Of a DNA stretch of 64,000 nt, positions 1-9,728 are shown piece after piece (positions within the stretch are counted from its first letter, which is position 1; the number at the start of each line of letters is the position of its first letter). The translations under genes and the position numbers were made by a program. The notes beneath the pieces were generated by a model. The model searched no databases. It was not told the origin of the DNA and saw nothing but the letters and a program-made list of their open reading frames with translations. Source of the DNA: Oceanospirillum maris DSM 6286 (GTDB taxonomy: Bacteria; Pseudomonadota; Gammaproteobacteria; Pseudomonadales; Halomonadaceae); the NCBI RefSeq assembly GCF_000422865.1, contig NZ_AUGW01000013.1:62001-126000 (forward strand), given 5' to 3'.

Positions 1-809
1 TTATGCTGATGCTGTTCGCCCTTATTTTTCGCGGGGTGGCGTTTGAGTATCGCTTTAAGTCGGATACCTCTCGGCCCTATTGGGATTTAGCCTTTAGCGC
101 AGGCTCTGCCATTGCCGCTTTTTGTCAGGGCATGCTGCTTGGCTCTTTGGTTCAAGGGGTTCCGGCGGGTGTGAATAGTATGTCTAGCTTGCATTGGCTG
201 ACACCGTTTTCTGTTTTGACCGGCTTTTCGGTTATGGCGGGTTACGCCTTATTGGCGGCTTGTTATCTCTATATGAAAAGCCGTGGCAGTATTCAGAAAC
301 ATGCCGCTAAGTTAGGTAAGCGCCTGTTAGTCATAACGCTACTGGCGATGGTTGCGGTTAGCCTATGGACGGTGGTGAGTCAGGTAGAAATTCGTGAGCG
401 TTGGTTTTCTGGCTACAACTTTTTATGGTTGTCATTCCTGCCAATTTTGACCTGTATTGCTGCCGCTTTTGCGTGGAAATATCTGCATGCTGGCCGTGAT
501 GCTGGGATCTGTACTTCTAATAATGTAGAGGCTCTCGACGTACAGGAATTGGATCGTAGCCGTTACGAAAGCCGCCCATTTTGGGCTGTTGCTTTAATCT
601 TTTTACTGGGTTTTGCTGGACTGGTCGTGGGGCTTTTCCCTTACCTGCTACCAAGACAGTTGACCTTTATGGAAGCGGCATCACCTGATAGTAGTTTGCT
701 TTTCTTATTACCCGGTGTCTGTATTTTTGTACCGCTGATTTGCGCTTATACCTTCTGGGGCTATCGCGTATTTGCGGGGAAAGTGGAAGATTATCAGGAG
801 GGGTATTAA
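1..809 (+). CDS. cioB: Cytochrome bd-type (cyanide-insensitive) quinol oxidase subunit II, 5'-truncated by window
   Basis: The reading frame is already open at the window edge; 268 residues from the first in-frame ATG at position 3 are visible. The opening stretch contains ALIFRGVAFEYRFK, the signature around the second helix of CydB/CioB proteins, so roughly 70-80 N-terminal residues lie upstream. Several hydrophobic helices follow. The family is the smaller membrane subunit of bd-type quinol oxidases, which reduce O2 to water in the inner membrane. The sequence WLTPFSVLTGFSVMAGYALL and the DUF2474 gene directly after it point to the CioAB branch rather than the E. coli CydAB branch. Subunit I should lie just upstream. 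The stop codon overlaps the next start (TAATG), so the two genes are translationally coupled. Confidence 0.88.
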   Translation, partial: MLMLFALIFRGVAFEYRFKSDTSRPYWDLAFSAGSAIAAFCQGMLLGSLVQGVPAGVNSMSSLHWLTPFSVLTGFSVMAGYALLAACYLYMKSRGSIQKHAAKLGKRLLVITLLAMVAVSLWTVVSQVEIRERWFSGYNFLWLSFLPILTCIAAAFAWKYLHAGRDAGICTSNNVEALDVQELDRSRYESRPFWAVALIFLLGFAGLVVGLFPYLLPRQLTFMEAASPDSSLLFLLPGVCIFVPLICAYTFWGYRVFAGKVEDYQEGY

Positions 810-946
810 TGCTATTGAAAGGTCTTAAAGCCAAAATGGCTAAGCTCAAATCATGGCAATGGTTTCTCCTGCTTTACCTTGGAGGCTTTGCCGCCGTGCT
901 TTCCGCATCCTACGGTATTAAACTATTGATGACAGGCTTGCCTTAA
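809..946 (+). CDS. DUF2474 small membrane protein of the CioAB oxidase operon
   Basis: A 45-residue protein starts at the ATG that overlaps the cioB stop by one base. A strong AGGAGG lies at 796-801, about seven bases upstream. The peptide has a basic N-terminus (KGLKAKMAKLK) followed by one helix (WFLLLYLGGFAAVLSA) and a short LLM-containing end. This layout is that of DUF2474 proteins found after cioB. By analogy with CydX in E. coli, such peptides are thought to stabilise the oxidase, but that role is inferred here. A longer frame open from 740 runs inside cioB and is not a likely start. Confidence 0.8.
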   Translation: MLLKGLKAKMAKLKSWQWFLLLYLGGFAAVLSASYGIKLLMTGLP

Positions 947-1015
947 CCTCGTTTCGAACCGGCCAGTTTTTAAGTATGACTGTTTTCGGAATAGGGTAAT
1001 TCTTTGAATAGTGAA

Positions 1016-1052
1016 TAAAACAGCCCTCAAAGCTGGATGCCAGCTTTGGGGG
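1016..1052 (-). terminator. Rho-independent terminator downstream of radA
   Basis: A 13-bp inverted repeat (1024-1036 with 1040-1052, one G-T pair, 3-base loop) is followed on the minus strand by CTGTTTTATT. It sits 33 bases beyond the radA stop and also separates radA from the convergent oxidase operon. Confidence 0.6.
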
Positions 1053-1084
1053 TTAGGAATATCTTACGGGTCATGACGAACCAA

Positions 1085-2461
1085 CTAAAGCGCCTCTAAA
1101 GCCTCCGATAACTTGGTGACGCCGATGACCTCCATACCTTCAATGGCGGCTTTTGGTTTATTAGCCCTTGGCACAATCGCCCGCTTGAAGCCATGTTTAG
1201 CCGCCTCCCGAATGCGCTCCTGGCCGCTGGGAACAGGCCGAATCTCACCGGATAAGCCAACTTCACCAAAAATCACTAAATCATGGGGGAATGGCTGATT
1301 ACGCAGGCTAGAAACCACCGCTAATAACAGCGCTAAATCAGCACTGGTTTCCAGTACTTTAACCCCGCCAACAACGTTAACAAATACATCCTGATCACCG
1401 GTAAACAGGCCGCCATGCTTGTTAAGTACGGCTAGTAGCATCGCCATTCGGTTGGTGTCGAGACCCACGCTGATTCGGCGCGGGTTTGCCATATGAGACT
1501 CATCCACCAAGGCCTGAATTTCGACCAAGAGAGGGCGCGTGCCTTCCCATATCACCATAACCACACTGCCGGAGGCGTCTTCTTGATCTCGGGTTAGGAA
1601 AATAGAGCTGGGGTTTTTAACCTCTTTGAGGCCATTTTCCAGCATGGCAAAAACACCCAATTCATTTACCGCGCCAAAGCGGTTTTTTTGACCGCGAAGG
1701 GTGCGAAAACGGCTGTCGGCATCCCCTTCAAGCAGTAGCGAAGCATCAATCATATGCTCCAGAACTTTAGGCCCCGCCAATGAGCCGTCTTTCGTCACAT
1801 GACCCACCAAGAGTAAAACGGTGCCGGTCTGCTTGGCAAAACGGGTTAAGGCGGCGGCGCATTCTCTGACTTGACTAACACTGCCTGGGGCGGATTGAAT
1901 ATCATCCAGATGCACCACTTGAATGGAGTCAACAACCAGAATTTTCGGTTTCATCTGCTCCGCAACATTCAGGATGGCTTCAACACTGGTTTCCGACAGC
2001 ATCTTCAAACCTTGCGTTGGCAGATTAAGCCGTTGGGCCCGCATGGCAACCTGCTGTAGGGATTCTTCACCGGTGATGTACAACGCAGACATCTGTTGGG
2101 ATAGCTGGCATAGCACCTGTAGCAGCAGGGTCGATTTACCCGCACCGGGATGGCCACCGATCAAAATAGCAGAGCCAGGAACCATACCTCCTCCGAGTAC
2201 ACGGTCAAATTCACCAATAGAGCTGCTAAAGCGCGGTAAGGCCAGCAGGTTTATTTCTGACAGATCCTGAACTTGGCCATCCGTAGCCCCTGCATAACCA
2301 CTGCGTCCTGAGGCTGAGGGTGTTGTTTTACGGCTGCTAGCCGAGCCTAAACGCACTTCCTGCACCGTATTCCACTGCCCGCATTGGCCACACTGTCCTT
2401 GCCACTTTTGATAGTCTGCACCGCAATCGATACAGACAAAACCAGTTTTAACTTTTGCCAT
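1085..2461 (-). CDS. radA: DNA repair protein RadA
   Basis: The protein has 458 residues, the usual length for RadA/Sms. An N-terminal C4 zinc finger (Cys10, Cys13, Cys24, Cys27) is followed by a RecA-like ATPase with Walker A GGHPGAGKST, the RadA-specific KNRFG motif (in GQKNRFGAVNELGVF) and a C-terminal Lon-like domain. RadA is a DnaB-like helicase acting on branched recombination intermediates and is involved in D-loop extension. The gene is monocistronic here, with its own terminator. The upstream 242 bases separate it from a divergent sulfhydrylase gene. Confidence 0.95.
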   Translation of the reverse strand: MAKVKTGFVCIDCGADYQKWQGQCGQCGQWNTVQEVRLGSASSRKTTPSASGRSGYAGATDGQVQDLSEINLLALPRFSSSIGEFDRVLGGGMVPGSAILIGGHPGAGKSTLLLQVLCQLSQQMSALYITGEESLQQVAMRAQRLNLPTQGLKMLSETSVEAILNVAEQMKPKILVVDSIQVVHLDDIQSAPGSVSQVRECAAALTRFAKQTGTVLLLVGHVTKDGSLAGPKVLEHMIDASLLLEGDADSRFRTLRGQKNRFGAVNELGVFAMLENGLKEVKNPSSIFLTRDQEDASGSVVMVIWEGTRPLLVEIQALVDESHMANPRRISVGLDTNRMAMLLAVLNKHGGLFTGDQDVFVNVVGGVKVLETSADLALLLAVVSSLRNQPFPHDLVIFGEVGLSGEIRPVPSGQERIREAAKHGFKRAIVPRANKPKAAIEGMEVIGVTKLSEALEAL

Positions 2462-2703
2462 GCTGCCGCCTTTAAACTGCTGCTATCCAATAGAATATGG
2501 GTAAATGTACAGTATATTTTGAGGCTTTGAAAAAGTCCTGCGCAATTTGTGTTACTTAGTGTGAGTTTATCGAGAATGAGCATCTTTTCTGGTTCATAAT
2601 TTTCTGTTCTATTATGCTGTACTGGCTTGCTTCTACTTGTCAGAGGCAGGCTTAACAAAAAAGCTAATATTCTAACAACGTCACGGACGGAGCAGAGCAT
2701 TCT

Positions 2704-3975
2704 ATGAAACGAGAAACGATCGCCCTTCATCATGGTTACACCGCGGATAATCAACACTCGGTTGCAGTGCCTATCCATCAAACCACCTCTTTTTCCTTTG
2801 ACGATGCCCAACACGCCGCTGACCTGTTTGATCTTAAGGTACAGGGCAATATCTATTCGCGCATAATGAATCCGACCTGCGATGTATTAGAGCAGCGTGT
2901 TGCTGCGCTTGAAGGTGGTATTGCAGGGCTTGCGGTAAGTTCTGGTATGGCTGCTATCACCTATGCGATTCAAACGATTGCGTCCACTGGGGATAATATT
3001 ATCTCCATGAGCGAGCTGTATGGCGGTACTTACAATCTGTTTGCTCACACCTTGCCTCGCCAAGGTATTGAAGTTCGTTTTGCTAACAAAGATGATTTTA
3101 GCGGCATAGAAGCCCTAATTGATGATAAAACCCGTGGGGTTTACTGTGAGTCGATTGGTAATCCTTCTGGCAGTATTGTTGATATTGCTAAGCTGGCAGA
3201 GATCGCCCATAAGCATGGGTTGCCAGTTATTGTGGATAACACGGTTGCTACGCCTTTCCTATGGCGGCCAATTGAGCACGGCGCGGATATTGTTGTTCAC
3301 TCGGCGACAAAATATATGGGCGGTCACGGTACGACTATCGGTGGTGTGATTGTTGATTCAGGAAAATTCCCTTGGGCTGAACACGCGGATCGCTTCCCGC
3401 TGCTGAACGAGCCTGATGTGTCTTATCACGGCGTAAGCTATACCCGGGATGTGGGGGCTGCGGCCTTTATCGCCCGTGCCCGTGTGGTGCCGCTGCGAAA
3501 TATGGGGGCGGCTCTGTCTGCGCAAAGTGCTTGGAATCTAATGCAGGGCCTAGAAACACTTGGCCTACGGGTTGAACGTATCTGTGAAAATACTCAAAAA
3601 GTAGCTGAATTCCTGCAGAATCATGAACAGGTTAGCTGGGTCAAATATGCTGGCCTTGCGGATCATAAAGATCATGAGCTAGCAAAAGAATACATGGATG
3701 GTAAAGCATCGGGCATTCTAAGTTTTGGCATTAAAGGTGGTCTTGAGGCAGGCGTGAAATTTTACGATGCCCTACAGTTGATTTTGCGTTTGGTTAATAT
3801 TGGTGATGCAAAAAGCTGTGCTGCAATGCCATCGGCAACCACTCACCGCCAACTGAATGATGAAGAGTTACTGGCCGCCGGTGTTTCAGCGGATATGGTA
3901 CGTCTGTCGATCGGTATTGAGCATATTGATGATATTTTGGCGGATCTAACTCAAGCGTTAAAAGCAACGCTGTAA
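2704..3975 (+). CDS. metY: O-acetylhomoserine sulfhydrylase (PLP-dependent)
   Basis: The protein has 423 residues and belongs to the Cys/Met-metabolism PLP enzymes. The PLP lysine is Lys203 in HSATKYMGGHGTTIGG; this GGHGT context is typical of O-acetylhomoserine aminocarboxypropyltransferase rather than methionine gamma-lyase or cystathionine enzymes. It makes homocysteine from O-acetylhomoserine and sulfide, or methionine with methanethiol. SSGMAA and the C-terminal RLSIGIEHIDDILADL motif are also family hallmarks. ATG 2704 is preceded by GGAG about 11 bases upstream. The gene stands alone and ends in a strong terminator. I saw no SAM riboswitch in the leader. Confidence 0.9.
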   Translation: MKRETIALHHGYTADNQHSVAVPIHQTTSFSFDDAQHAADLFDLKVQGNIYSRIMNPTCDVLEQRVAALEGGIAGLAVSSGMAAITYAIQTIASTGDNIISMSELYGGTYNLFAHTLPRQGIEVRFANKDDFSGIEALIDDKTRGVYCESIGNPSGSIVDIAKLAEIAHKHGLPVIVDNTVATPFLWRPIEHGADIVVHSATKYMGGHGTTIGGVIVDSGKFPWAEHADRFPLLNEPDVSYHGVSYTRDVGAAAFIARARVVPLRNMGAALSAQSAWNLMQGLETLGLRVERICENTQKVAEFLQNHEQVSWVKYAGLADHKDHELAKEYMDGKASGILSFGIKGGLEAGVKFYDALQLILRLVNIGDAKSCAAMPSATTHRQLNDEELLAAGVSADMVRLSIGIEHIDDILADLTQALKATL

Positions 3976-4045
3976 TGGGTTTGCGCTTAGCGTAGGCTAA
4001 TATTGAGTATGTATGTCAATATTGACTGCATATTAGTGTTAGATA

Positions 4046-4084
4046 AATAAAATCAGAAGGTGTTTTCAACCTTCTGATTTTATT
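4046..4084. terminator. Strong bidirectional terminator after metY
   Basis: A perfect 16-bp inverted repeat (4046-4061 with 4069-4084) has a 7-base loop and is bordered by A/T tracts on both sides. It lies 70 bases after the metY stop. Confidence 0.8.
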
Positions 4085-4117
4085 AGTATTTTTATCTGAT
4101 AAACAGAAGCGATCTTC

Positions 4118-4840
4118 ATGCAAACCTCTTTCATCGGAATGTTTTTTTCACCGCGCTTATTGGCTGTTGCTTTTCCACGTTTACTGATGGTTGGCCTTCT
4201 ATTCCGTGGCTTTTTGCTTTGTGGCTTTCGACTACCCAAGTTTTTGCTACTCTGCCTGTTATCCGTATCGATAACGGCCCAAGCTTCAGAGCCGCCTTCT
4301 TCTGTCTGGCGCTTGGGTATTCCTATTTGGGTTGGGGCTGTTGCTGCATCTAATGTGGTCGGAGCGGACTCTTTCTCTCTGGGTAGTGGCTCTTCCGGTG
4401 ATATTATTTCTAATGAAATTACCCTACGCTGGAATCAAGATGCAGGATATAAGTTCTCAGAAGACTTCTGGTTAACCAGTTATAAGCAGTTTAGCTACAC
4501 CATGTGGCAGGTTGAAGGTGAGACTTTAAGCCATGAAACCTCCAACAATACTCTCGACTTTATACAGGGTTTTCGCTGGAATTTTGCCAATCAACGTTGG
4601 CTAAGTTATGCGGATACGTCGTTGGGTTTTAGTCTGCTGGCTAATGATGAGGTCGGACGGCATAAACTAGGAGATACGCTCCAGTTCACCGAATATACTG
4701 GTATTGGGGGTTATTTTTCTCCCCGTTGGCAGTGGGATTTTGGTGTCCGACACTACTCCAATAACTATATGTATAAGGATAATAACGGTATTAATTTCTA
4801 CCGGTTTATTCTCAGCTATAACTACCAACAACCGGATTGA
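4118..4840 (+). CDS. PagL-like lipid A 3-O-deacylase (acyloxyacyl hydrolase family)
   Basis: The protein has up to 240 residues. A hydrophobic leader ends in FLLLCLLSVSITAQAS, a plausible signal peptide cleaved after AQA, and the remainder reads as a small outer-membrane beta-barrel. The C-terminal RHYSN followed by NNGINFY resembles the PagL active-site strand (His212 and Ser214 in this numbering). PagL removes the 3-O-acyl chain of lipid A. The glutamate that completes the triad in PagL of Pseudomonas is not evident at the expected spacing, where an Asn appears. The start is uncertain: ATGs at 4139 and 4187 would still keep the signal peptide, and no start has a good Shine-Dalgarno. Confidence 0.7.
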   Translation: MQTSFIGMFFSPRLLAVAFPRLLMVGLLFRGFLLCGFRLPKFLLLCLLSVSITAQASEPPSSVWRLGIPIWVGAVAASNVVGADSFSLGSGSSGDIISNEITLRWNQDAGYKFSEDFWLTSYKQFSYTMWQVEGETLSHETSNNTLDFIQGFRWNFANQRWLSYADTSLGFSLLANDEVGRHKLGDTLQFTEYTGIGGYFSPRWQWDFGVRHYSNNYMYKDNNGINFYRFILSYNYQQPD

Positions 4841-4943
4841 TCCAGTTTTTTGGTGAGGCTTTTTTCTCTGGCGCGCGTTTCTTTCTACTGACTCCTAAGT
4901 CACAAAACGCTCTTGTTTATCCGTAAATGCTTTATTACTCTAT

Positions 4944-4973
4944 TTGTCATACAAATATAACTATGTGTTATTC
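4944..4973 (+). promoter_or_regulatory. Possible sigma-70 promoter for the AhpD-like gene
   Basis: TTGTCA at 4944-4949 and TTATTC at 4968-4973 are separated by 18 bases, about 65 bases before the GTG start at 5039. The -10 match is only moderate. Confidence 0.35.
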
Positions 4974-5038
4974 TGGCTCTCAACGCAGAATAGCGGTGTG
5001 ATAATAACAAAGCTCAAAAAGAGCATAAGGAGAGCAAC

Positions 5039-5629
5039 GTGGCTCAAGTTTTAAGTCGTTTCCCTGTACCTGATACCATTGAACATCTTCCAGAAGACCT
5101 GAAAGAGCGCATTCTTGCTGTTCAAGCGAAGGCAGGCTTTATCCCCAATGTTTTTCTAATGTTGGTGCATCGGCCTTTGGAAGCTCGGGCATTTTTTGAT
5201 TACCACGATGCGCTGATGGATCGTGAATCGGATACCCTAACACCTTCTGAGAAAGAGATGATCGTGGTGGCAACTAGTGCGCGTAACCAGTGCCTATACT
5301 GCGTTGTGGCTCATGGGGCTATTTTGCGTATTTACAGCAAAAACCCAACGGTTGCCGATGAAGTGGCGATTAACCATAAAACGGCGGATATTAGTGAGCG
5401 TGAGCGGGTGATGCTCGATTTTGCTCTTTATATCTCTCAGGATGTGGGTGAATTAAACGATGACTGGGAGCAAAAACTGCTAGCGGTTGGTTTTAGTCAG
5501 GATGATATTTGGGATATTGGTGCGATTACAGCCTTTTTTGGATTATCAAACCGTTTGGTCAGCCTAACCAATACACCGCCCAATGCTGAGTTTTACCTGA
5601 TGGGACGTATCCCAAAAGATAAAAGCTAA
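5039..5629 (+). CDS. AhpD-like peroxidase-related enzyme (carboxymuconolactone decarboxylase fold)
   Basis: The protein has 196 residues and starts at GTG, preceded by AAGGAGAGCAAC. The redox motif C85-LY-C88-x3-H92 within NQCLYCVVAHG matches the CxxC-x3-H centre of AhpD-like alkylhydroperoxidases. The overall layout fits the uncharacterised peroxidase-related family that carries a CMD domain. It is probably a cytosolic thiol-dependent peroxide or redox protein; the substrate is unknown. It is monocistronic, with its own candidate promoter and terminator. Confidence 0.8.
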   Translation: MAQVLSRFPVPDTIEHLPEDLKERILAVQAKAGFIPNVFLMLVHRPLEARAFFDYHDALMDRESDTLTPSEKEMIVVATSARNQCLYCVVAHGAILRIYSKNPTVADEVAINHKTADISERERVMLDFALYISQDVGELNDDWEQKLLAVGFSQDDIWDIGAITAFFGLSNRLVSLTNTPPNAEFYLMGRIPKDKS

Positions 5630-5640
5630 AAATGCATAAA

Positions 5641-5676
5641 AAAACAGCCTGCCAGGTAATCCTTGCAGGCTGTTTT
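5641..5676. terminator. Bidirectional terminator between AhpD-like gene and hemE
   Basis: A perfect 12-bp stem (5641-5652 with 5665-5676) has A-run and T-run borders, so it can stop transcription from both convergent genes. Confidence 0.8.
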
Positions 5677-5712
5677 AATATCTAATCCCCGATTACGGGT
5701 CTAATTTCCCGA

Positions 5713-6777
5713 CTACTGATGATAGCGAGCGCTTAGCTCATGTACCGTATCAACAAATACTTTGGCATGATCAGGGTTTGCAAACTGATTAATACCGTGG
5801 CCAAGGTTGAAAATATGGCCGTTGCCATAACCGTAGCTGTCTAGAATACGGGCAACTTCTGCCTTGATACCGGCAGGAGAACCAAACAGGACATTCGGGT
5901 CCATATTACCCTGTAGGGCTACGCGGCCTTTAGTACGAGCACGAGCAGCACCCATCTCCGTTGTCCAGTCTAAGCCGATCGCGTCAGCGCCTGCCGAGGC
6001 AATATGCTCAAGCCATTGACCACCATTCTTAGTAAATAGAATGACCGGAATTTTGCGGCCTTCATGCTCACGGATTAGACCGTGAACGATCTGCTCCATA
6101 TATTTCAGTGAGAACTCAAGATACGCCGGTGTGCTAAGCGCGCCACCCCAAGTATCAAAAATTTGCACCGCTTGAGCACCCGCTAAAATCTGAGCATTCA
6201 GATAACTAGTAACAGATTCCGCTAACTTATCTAATAGCTGATGCAGTGTGTCTGGCTGACCGTATAGCATCCCTTTGATGTGACGGAACTCTTTGCTAGA
6301 GCCGCCTTCAACCATATAGGTGGCTAGGGTCCAAGGGCTACCGGAGAAACCGATAAGAGGCACTCGACCGTTTAGTTCATGGCGAATGGTCTTTACCGCA
6401 TTCATCACATAGCCCAGATCTGTATTGGCATCTGGAATGGGCAGTGCGTCAACATCGGCTTGAGTACGTACGGTTTTTTTGAATTTAGGGCCTTCGCCCT
6501 CTTCAAAGTAAAGCCCCAAATCCATCGCATCAGGAATGGTCAGAATATCGGAAAAGAGAATCGCGGCATCCAGATCAAAGCGCTCTAAGGGTTGGATGGT
6601 GACTTCGCAGGCCAGATCGGCATTTCTGCACAGATCCATAAAACTACCTGCTTGCGCTCGAGTGGCTTTGTATTCTGGAAGATAACGACCTGCCTGACGC
6701 ATCATCCATACAGGAGTTACATCAACGGGTTGGCGAAGCAGCGCGCGAAGAAAACGATCGTTTTTCAGTTCTGTCAT
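5713..6777 (-). CDS. hemE: Uroporphyrinogen decarboxylase
   Basis: The protein is 354 residues from the ATG at 6777, the usual HemE length; the frame stays open to 6900, but the extra 41 residues are atypical. [19 protein letters not shown] begins as in other HemE proteins, and AAAGAGATC upstream can serve as ribosome binding site. The motifs [15 protein letters not shown] and [13 protein letters not shown] are the conserved family signatures. The enzyme decarboxylates the four acetate side chains of uroporphyrinogen III to give coproporphyrinogen III in heme synthesis, in the cytosol. The gene is transcribed divergently from ribA. Confidence 0.95.
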   Translation of the reverse strand: MTELKNDRFLRALLRQPVDVTPVWMMRQAGRYLPEYKATRAQAGSFMDLCRNADLACEVTIQPLERFDLDAAILFSDILTIPDAMDLGLYFEEGEGPKFKKTVRTQADVDALPIPDANTDLGYVMNAVKTIRHELNGRVPLIGFSGSPWTLATYMVEGGSSKEFRHIKGMLYGQPDTLHQLLDKLAESVTSYLNAQILAGAQAVQIFDTWGGALSTPAYLEFSLKYMEQIVHGLIREHEGRKIPVILFTKNGGQWLEHIASAGADAIGLDWTTEMGAARARTKGRVALQGNMDPNVLFGSPAGIKAEVARILDSYGYGNGHIFNLGHGINQFANPDHAKVFVDTVHELSARYHQ

Positions 6778-7021
6778 GATCTCTTTAACCAGTTTGGACG
6801 TATTGGCATCGGCTGACGTGTGGGAAGGGTCTTCCCGTCGCCGGAGCGTTTGGCTGTAATATTTAGCTTTATTGTACAGAAAGCAGGGTAAAGACGACAT
6901 TATTACACAGAGGCATTTAATTTTTGTTGTGGGTTAACCGTGTTTTAAGCCGTTGAAAGGATGACAAATGTCAGCTCGCTGCTAGAATAGTTGCCCTTCT
7001 GATATCCGGTAGAGGTGAACC

Positions 7022-7669
7022 GTGTCCGTAACATTTATCGCATCATCCAAGCTGCCCACACCCTGGGGAGTATTTACTATGCACGGCTTTGAAGACTCTA
7101 AATCCGGTAAAGACCATGTAGTGCTATCTATGGGTGATTTCACCGATGGTGCTCCTGCACTGGCGCGGGTTCATTCCGAGTGCTTAACCGGCGATGCACT
7201 GTTTAGTATGCGTTGTGATTGTGGCTATCAGTTGCAGGAAGCTTTGAAGCGTATCGCTGCCGAGGGGCGTGGCGCACTACTGTATCTTCGTCAAGAAGGC
7301 CGAGGCATCGGTTTGCTCAATAAAATCCGAGCTTATCATTTACAGGATGCGGGTGCTGATACTGTAGAAGCAAACGAGCAACTAGGGTTTGAGGCAGATC
7401 TGCGAGAGTACAGCATGTGCCGTCCTATGCTTGATCATCTAGGCATAAAAACTGTTCGCCTGATGACAAACAATCCGCGCAAGGTTAATGCCTTGACGGA
7501 GTACGGGGTTGAGGTGGCTGAACGTGTCCCAATTCAAACCGGCATGAATCCCCATAACGAAGGTTATTTGGCGACTAAGGCGGGGAAGTTGGGGCATATG
7601 ATGGATTTGGATAACTTCACTCAAGCAGATGATGTGGACGTTAATCGGACTAAGCCTGTGGATGGTTAG
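7022..7669 (+). CDS. ribA: GTP cyclohydrolase II
   Basis: The protein has 215 residues. The zinc ligands Cys54, Cys65 and Cys67 sit in [18 protein letters not shown] at the same positions as in E. coli RibA. The catalytic-loop motif [10 protein letters not shown] and the NNPRKV motif are also present. It opens GTP to the diaminopyrimidine precursor of riboflavin. GTG 7022 follows AGAGGTGAAC. This is a stand-alone ribA with no RibB domain fused. A terminator follows. Confidence 0.95.
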   Translation: MSVTFIASSKLPTPWGVFTMHGFEDSKSGKDHVVLSMGDFTDGAPALARVHSECLTGDALFSMRCDCGYQLQEALKRIAAEGRGALLYLRQEGRGIGLLNKIRAYHLQDAGADTVEANEQLGFEADLREYSMCRPMLDHLGIKTVRLMTNNPRKVNALTEYGVEVAERVPIQTGMNPHNEGYLATKAGKLGHMMDLDNFTQADDVDVNRTKPVDG

Positions 7670-7719
7670 TTAACCTGCGGGTGATTAATTAAGCCTGCGT
7701 TGAACCGAATGTCTCACCT

Positions 7720-7745
7720 AGCCCACTTCCCTGTGGGCTTTCTTA
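7720..7745 (+). terminator. Terminator of ribA
   Basis: A 7-bp stem AGCCCAC/GTGGGCT with a 6-base loop is followed by TTCTT. Confidence 0.6.
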
Positions 7746-7771
7746 GTCGCTTTAGTTGCTTAATAGCTCGC

Positions 7772-9709
7772 TTAGCGAGCTGTCAATTTGGCAAGATAGC
7801 GCTCTATCGATGCTTCAATGCCTTCAATATCCAGTCCGCAATCTCGTAATAACTGCTGAGGGCTGCCTTGATCAACCCATGCATCCGGTAAGCCTAAATG
7901 TAGTACGGGTTTAAGTATCGCTTCTTGCATGAGTAGCTCGCTGATACCACTACCTGCGCCGCCGCTGACCGTATTTTCTTCAAGAGTGACCAAAAGATCG
8001 TACTCTTTTGCGGCTTCAAAAATGGCTTTTTGATCTAACGGTTTTACAAAGCGCATATTGATTAGGCCGTAACCGTGCTTTTCTGCGATCTCTTGTGCGG
8101 GGCTCACCATGGAGCCGAAGGCTAATAGCGCCACTTTCTTGCCGGAGAGTCGTTTTTCCGCCTGCCCGATAGGCAGTGCGGTCATCTCTTGCTGAATCTC
8201 AATATTTGGCCCTGTGCCTCGCGGGTAACGCACGGCTGCGGGGCCTTGGTGTTGATAGCCGGTATAAAGCATTTGGCGGGTTTCATTCTCGTCGGCAGGC
8301 GCCATGATTATCATGCCCGGTACACAGCGCAGAAAGCTCAGATCAAGCGTGCCGTGATGGGTTGGGCCATCTTCACCAACTAAGCCTGCGCGGTCGATAG
8401 CGAACAGGACATCAAGATTTTGTACGGCAACATCATGGATCAGCTGATCATAGCCTCGTTGTAAAAACGTTGAGTAGATCGCCACTACCGGTTTTAAACC
8501 ATCGCAAGCCATACCTGCTGCCAGAGTCACTGCATGCTGCTCTGCAATGGCTACATCAAAGTAGCGTTCAGGGTAATCTTTTGAAAACTGAATTAGATCA
8601 GAGCCTTCGCGCATGGCAGGGGTAATGCCCATAAGACGCTGATCTAGAGCTGCCATATCACATAGCCATTGACCAAAAATATTAGAATATTTTGGTCGAG
8701 ATGCTTTAGAAGCTAGATGAGATTCTGGGGTTTCAGTCTCGGATTTTTCAGGTTTGGTCGTTGGTTTCTCAAATTTAGTAATCGCATGATAACCGATAGG
8801 ATCGGCTTCAGCGGGGGCAAAGCGTTTGCCTTTTTTGGTAATAACATGCAAAAACTGTGGGCCGCTTAAGCCCTTAATATTATTAAGCGTGTTAACCAAA
8901 GACTGCACATCATGGCCGTCAATAGGGCCAATATAGTGAAAGCCCATCTCTTCAAATAGCGTGCTCGGCGATACCATGCCTTTGAAATGTTCTTCGGTTT
9001 TACGCGCTAACTCCCAAGCTTTAGGTAACTTTGATAGCACCTTTTTGCTGCCTTCTCGCATACTGGTATAGGCTTTGCTGGAGAGTATCTTTGCCAGATA
9101 GGTGGCAAAACCACCGACATTCTCGGAGATAGACATCTCATTGTCGTTTAGGATGACCAGCATATTGGCATCGACGTGAGCCGCATGAGAGAGTGCCTCA
9201 AAGGCCATACCAGCGGTCATGGCTCCGTCGCCAATAATTGCCGCAACATGACGATCTAAACCCTGTTCACGGGCGGCTATAGCCATGCCTAAGGCTGCGC
9301 TAATAGATGTGCTGGAATGACCCACACCGAAGGTATCAAATTCTGACTCTGTTCTTTTCGGAAATGCAGCTAGCCCATTGTATTGGCGGATGGTGTGCAT
9401 TTGCTTACGGCGACCGGTTAGGATCTTATGGGGATAGGCTTGATGGCCAACATCCCAAACCAAGCGATCGTCGGGTGTATTAAAGGCGTAATGCAGAGCG
9501 ACGGTCAGCTCAACAACCCCTAAACCTGCGCCAAAGTGACCACCTGTCTGACCGACGGAGTAAAGGAGAAATTCCCGTAGCTCGTTAGCCAGCTGAGGTA
9601 GCTGATTGATATCTAGCTTACGCATATTCTCAGGCAAGGTTACTTGATCAAGTAACGGTGTTACAGGCTGGGTTAGCGGGATTTCTTGGAACAAAGTGTA
9701 GTCAGGCAT
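7772..9709 (-). CDS. dxs: 1-deoxy-D-xylulose-5-phosphate synthase
   Basis: The protein has 645 residues. The thiamine-diphosphate motif [17 protein letters not shown] ends in NDN, and the pyrimidine-domain segments [13 protein letters not shown] and [15 protein letters not shown] are intact. DXS condenses pyruvate and glyceraldehyde 3-phosphate, the first step of the MEP isoprenoid pathway. It is the last gene of xseB-ispA-dxs, an order common in Gammaproteobacteria, and starts 19 bases after ispA. A perfect 8-bp palindrome overlaps the stop codon (7765-7781), but no T-run follows. Confidence 0.97.
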   Translation of the reverse strand: MPDYTLFQEIPLTQPVTPLLDQVTLPENMRKLDINQLPQLANELREFLLYSVGQTGGHFGAGLGVVELTVALHYAFNTPDDRLVWDVGHQAYPHKILTGRRKQMHTIRQYNGLAAFPKRTESEFDTFGVGHSSTSISAALGMAIAAREQGLDRHVAAIIGDGAMTAGMAFEALSHAAHVDANMLVILNDNEMSISENVGGFATYLAKILSSKAYTSMREGSKKVLSKLPKAWELARKTEEHFKGMVSPSTLFEEMGFHYIGPIDGHDVQSLVNTLNNIKGLSGPQFLHVITKKGKRFAPAEADPIGYHAITKFEKPTTKPEKSETETPESHLASKASRPKYSNIFGQWLCDMAALDQRLMGITPAMREGSDLIQFSKDYPERYFDVAIAEQHAVTLAAGMACDGLKPVVAIYSTFLQRGYDQLIHDVAVQNLDVLFAIDRAGLVGEDGPTHHGTLDLSFLRCVPGMIIMAPADENETRQMLYTGYQHQGPAAVRYPRGTGPNIEIQQEMTALPIGQAEKRLSGKKVALLAFGSMVSPAQEIAEKHGYGLINMRFVKPLDQKAIFEAAKEYDLLVTLEENTVSGGAGSGISELLMQEAILKPVLHLGLPDAWVDQGSPQQLLRDCGLDIEGIEASIERYLAKLTAR

Positions 9710-9728
9710 AGGCTTTTATACGTACCGC

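Noticed and set aside
2490..2520. LexA box near TGTACAGTATATTTTG before radA
   Set aside because: Only one half resembles CTGT-N8-ACAG; not a usable match.
2462..2703. SAM riboswitch or MetJ operator before metY
   Set aside because: No conserved riboswitch core or AGACGTCT repeats seen; a covariance-model search would settle it.
2347..2814. 155-codon minus-strand frame between radA and metY
   Set aside because: Overlaps both real genes and the intergenic region; no family features.
6778..6900. 41-residue N-terminal extension of HemE
   Set aside because: Sequence unlike HemE, and the internal ATG at 6777 gives the standard length with a ribosome binding site.
7765..7781. Palindrome overlapping the dxs stop as a terminator
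   Set aside because: Perfect 8-bp arms but loop of one base and no T-run on the minus strand.
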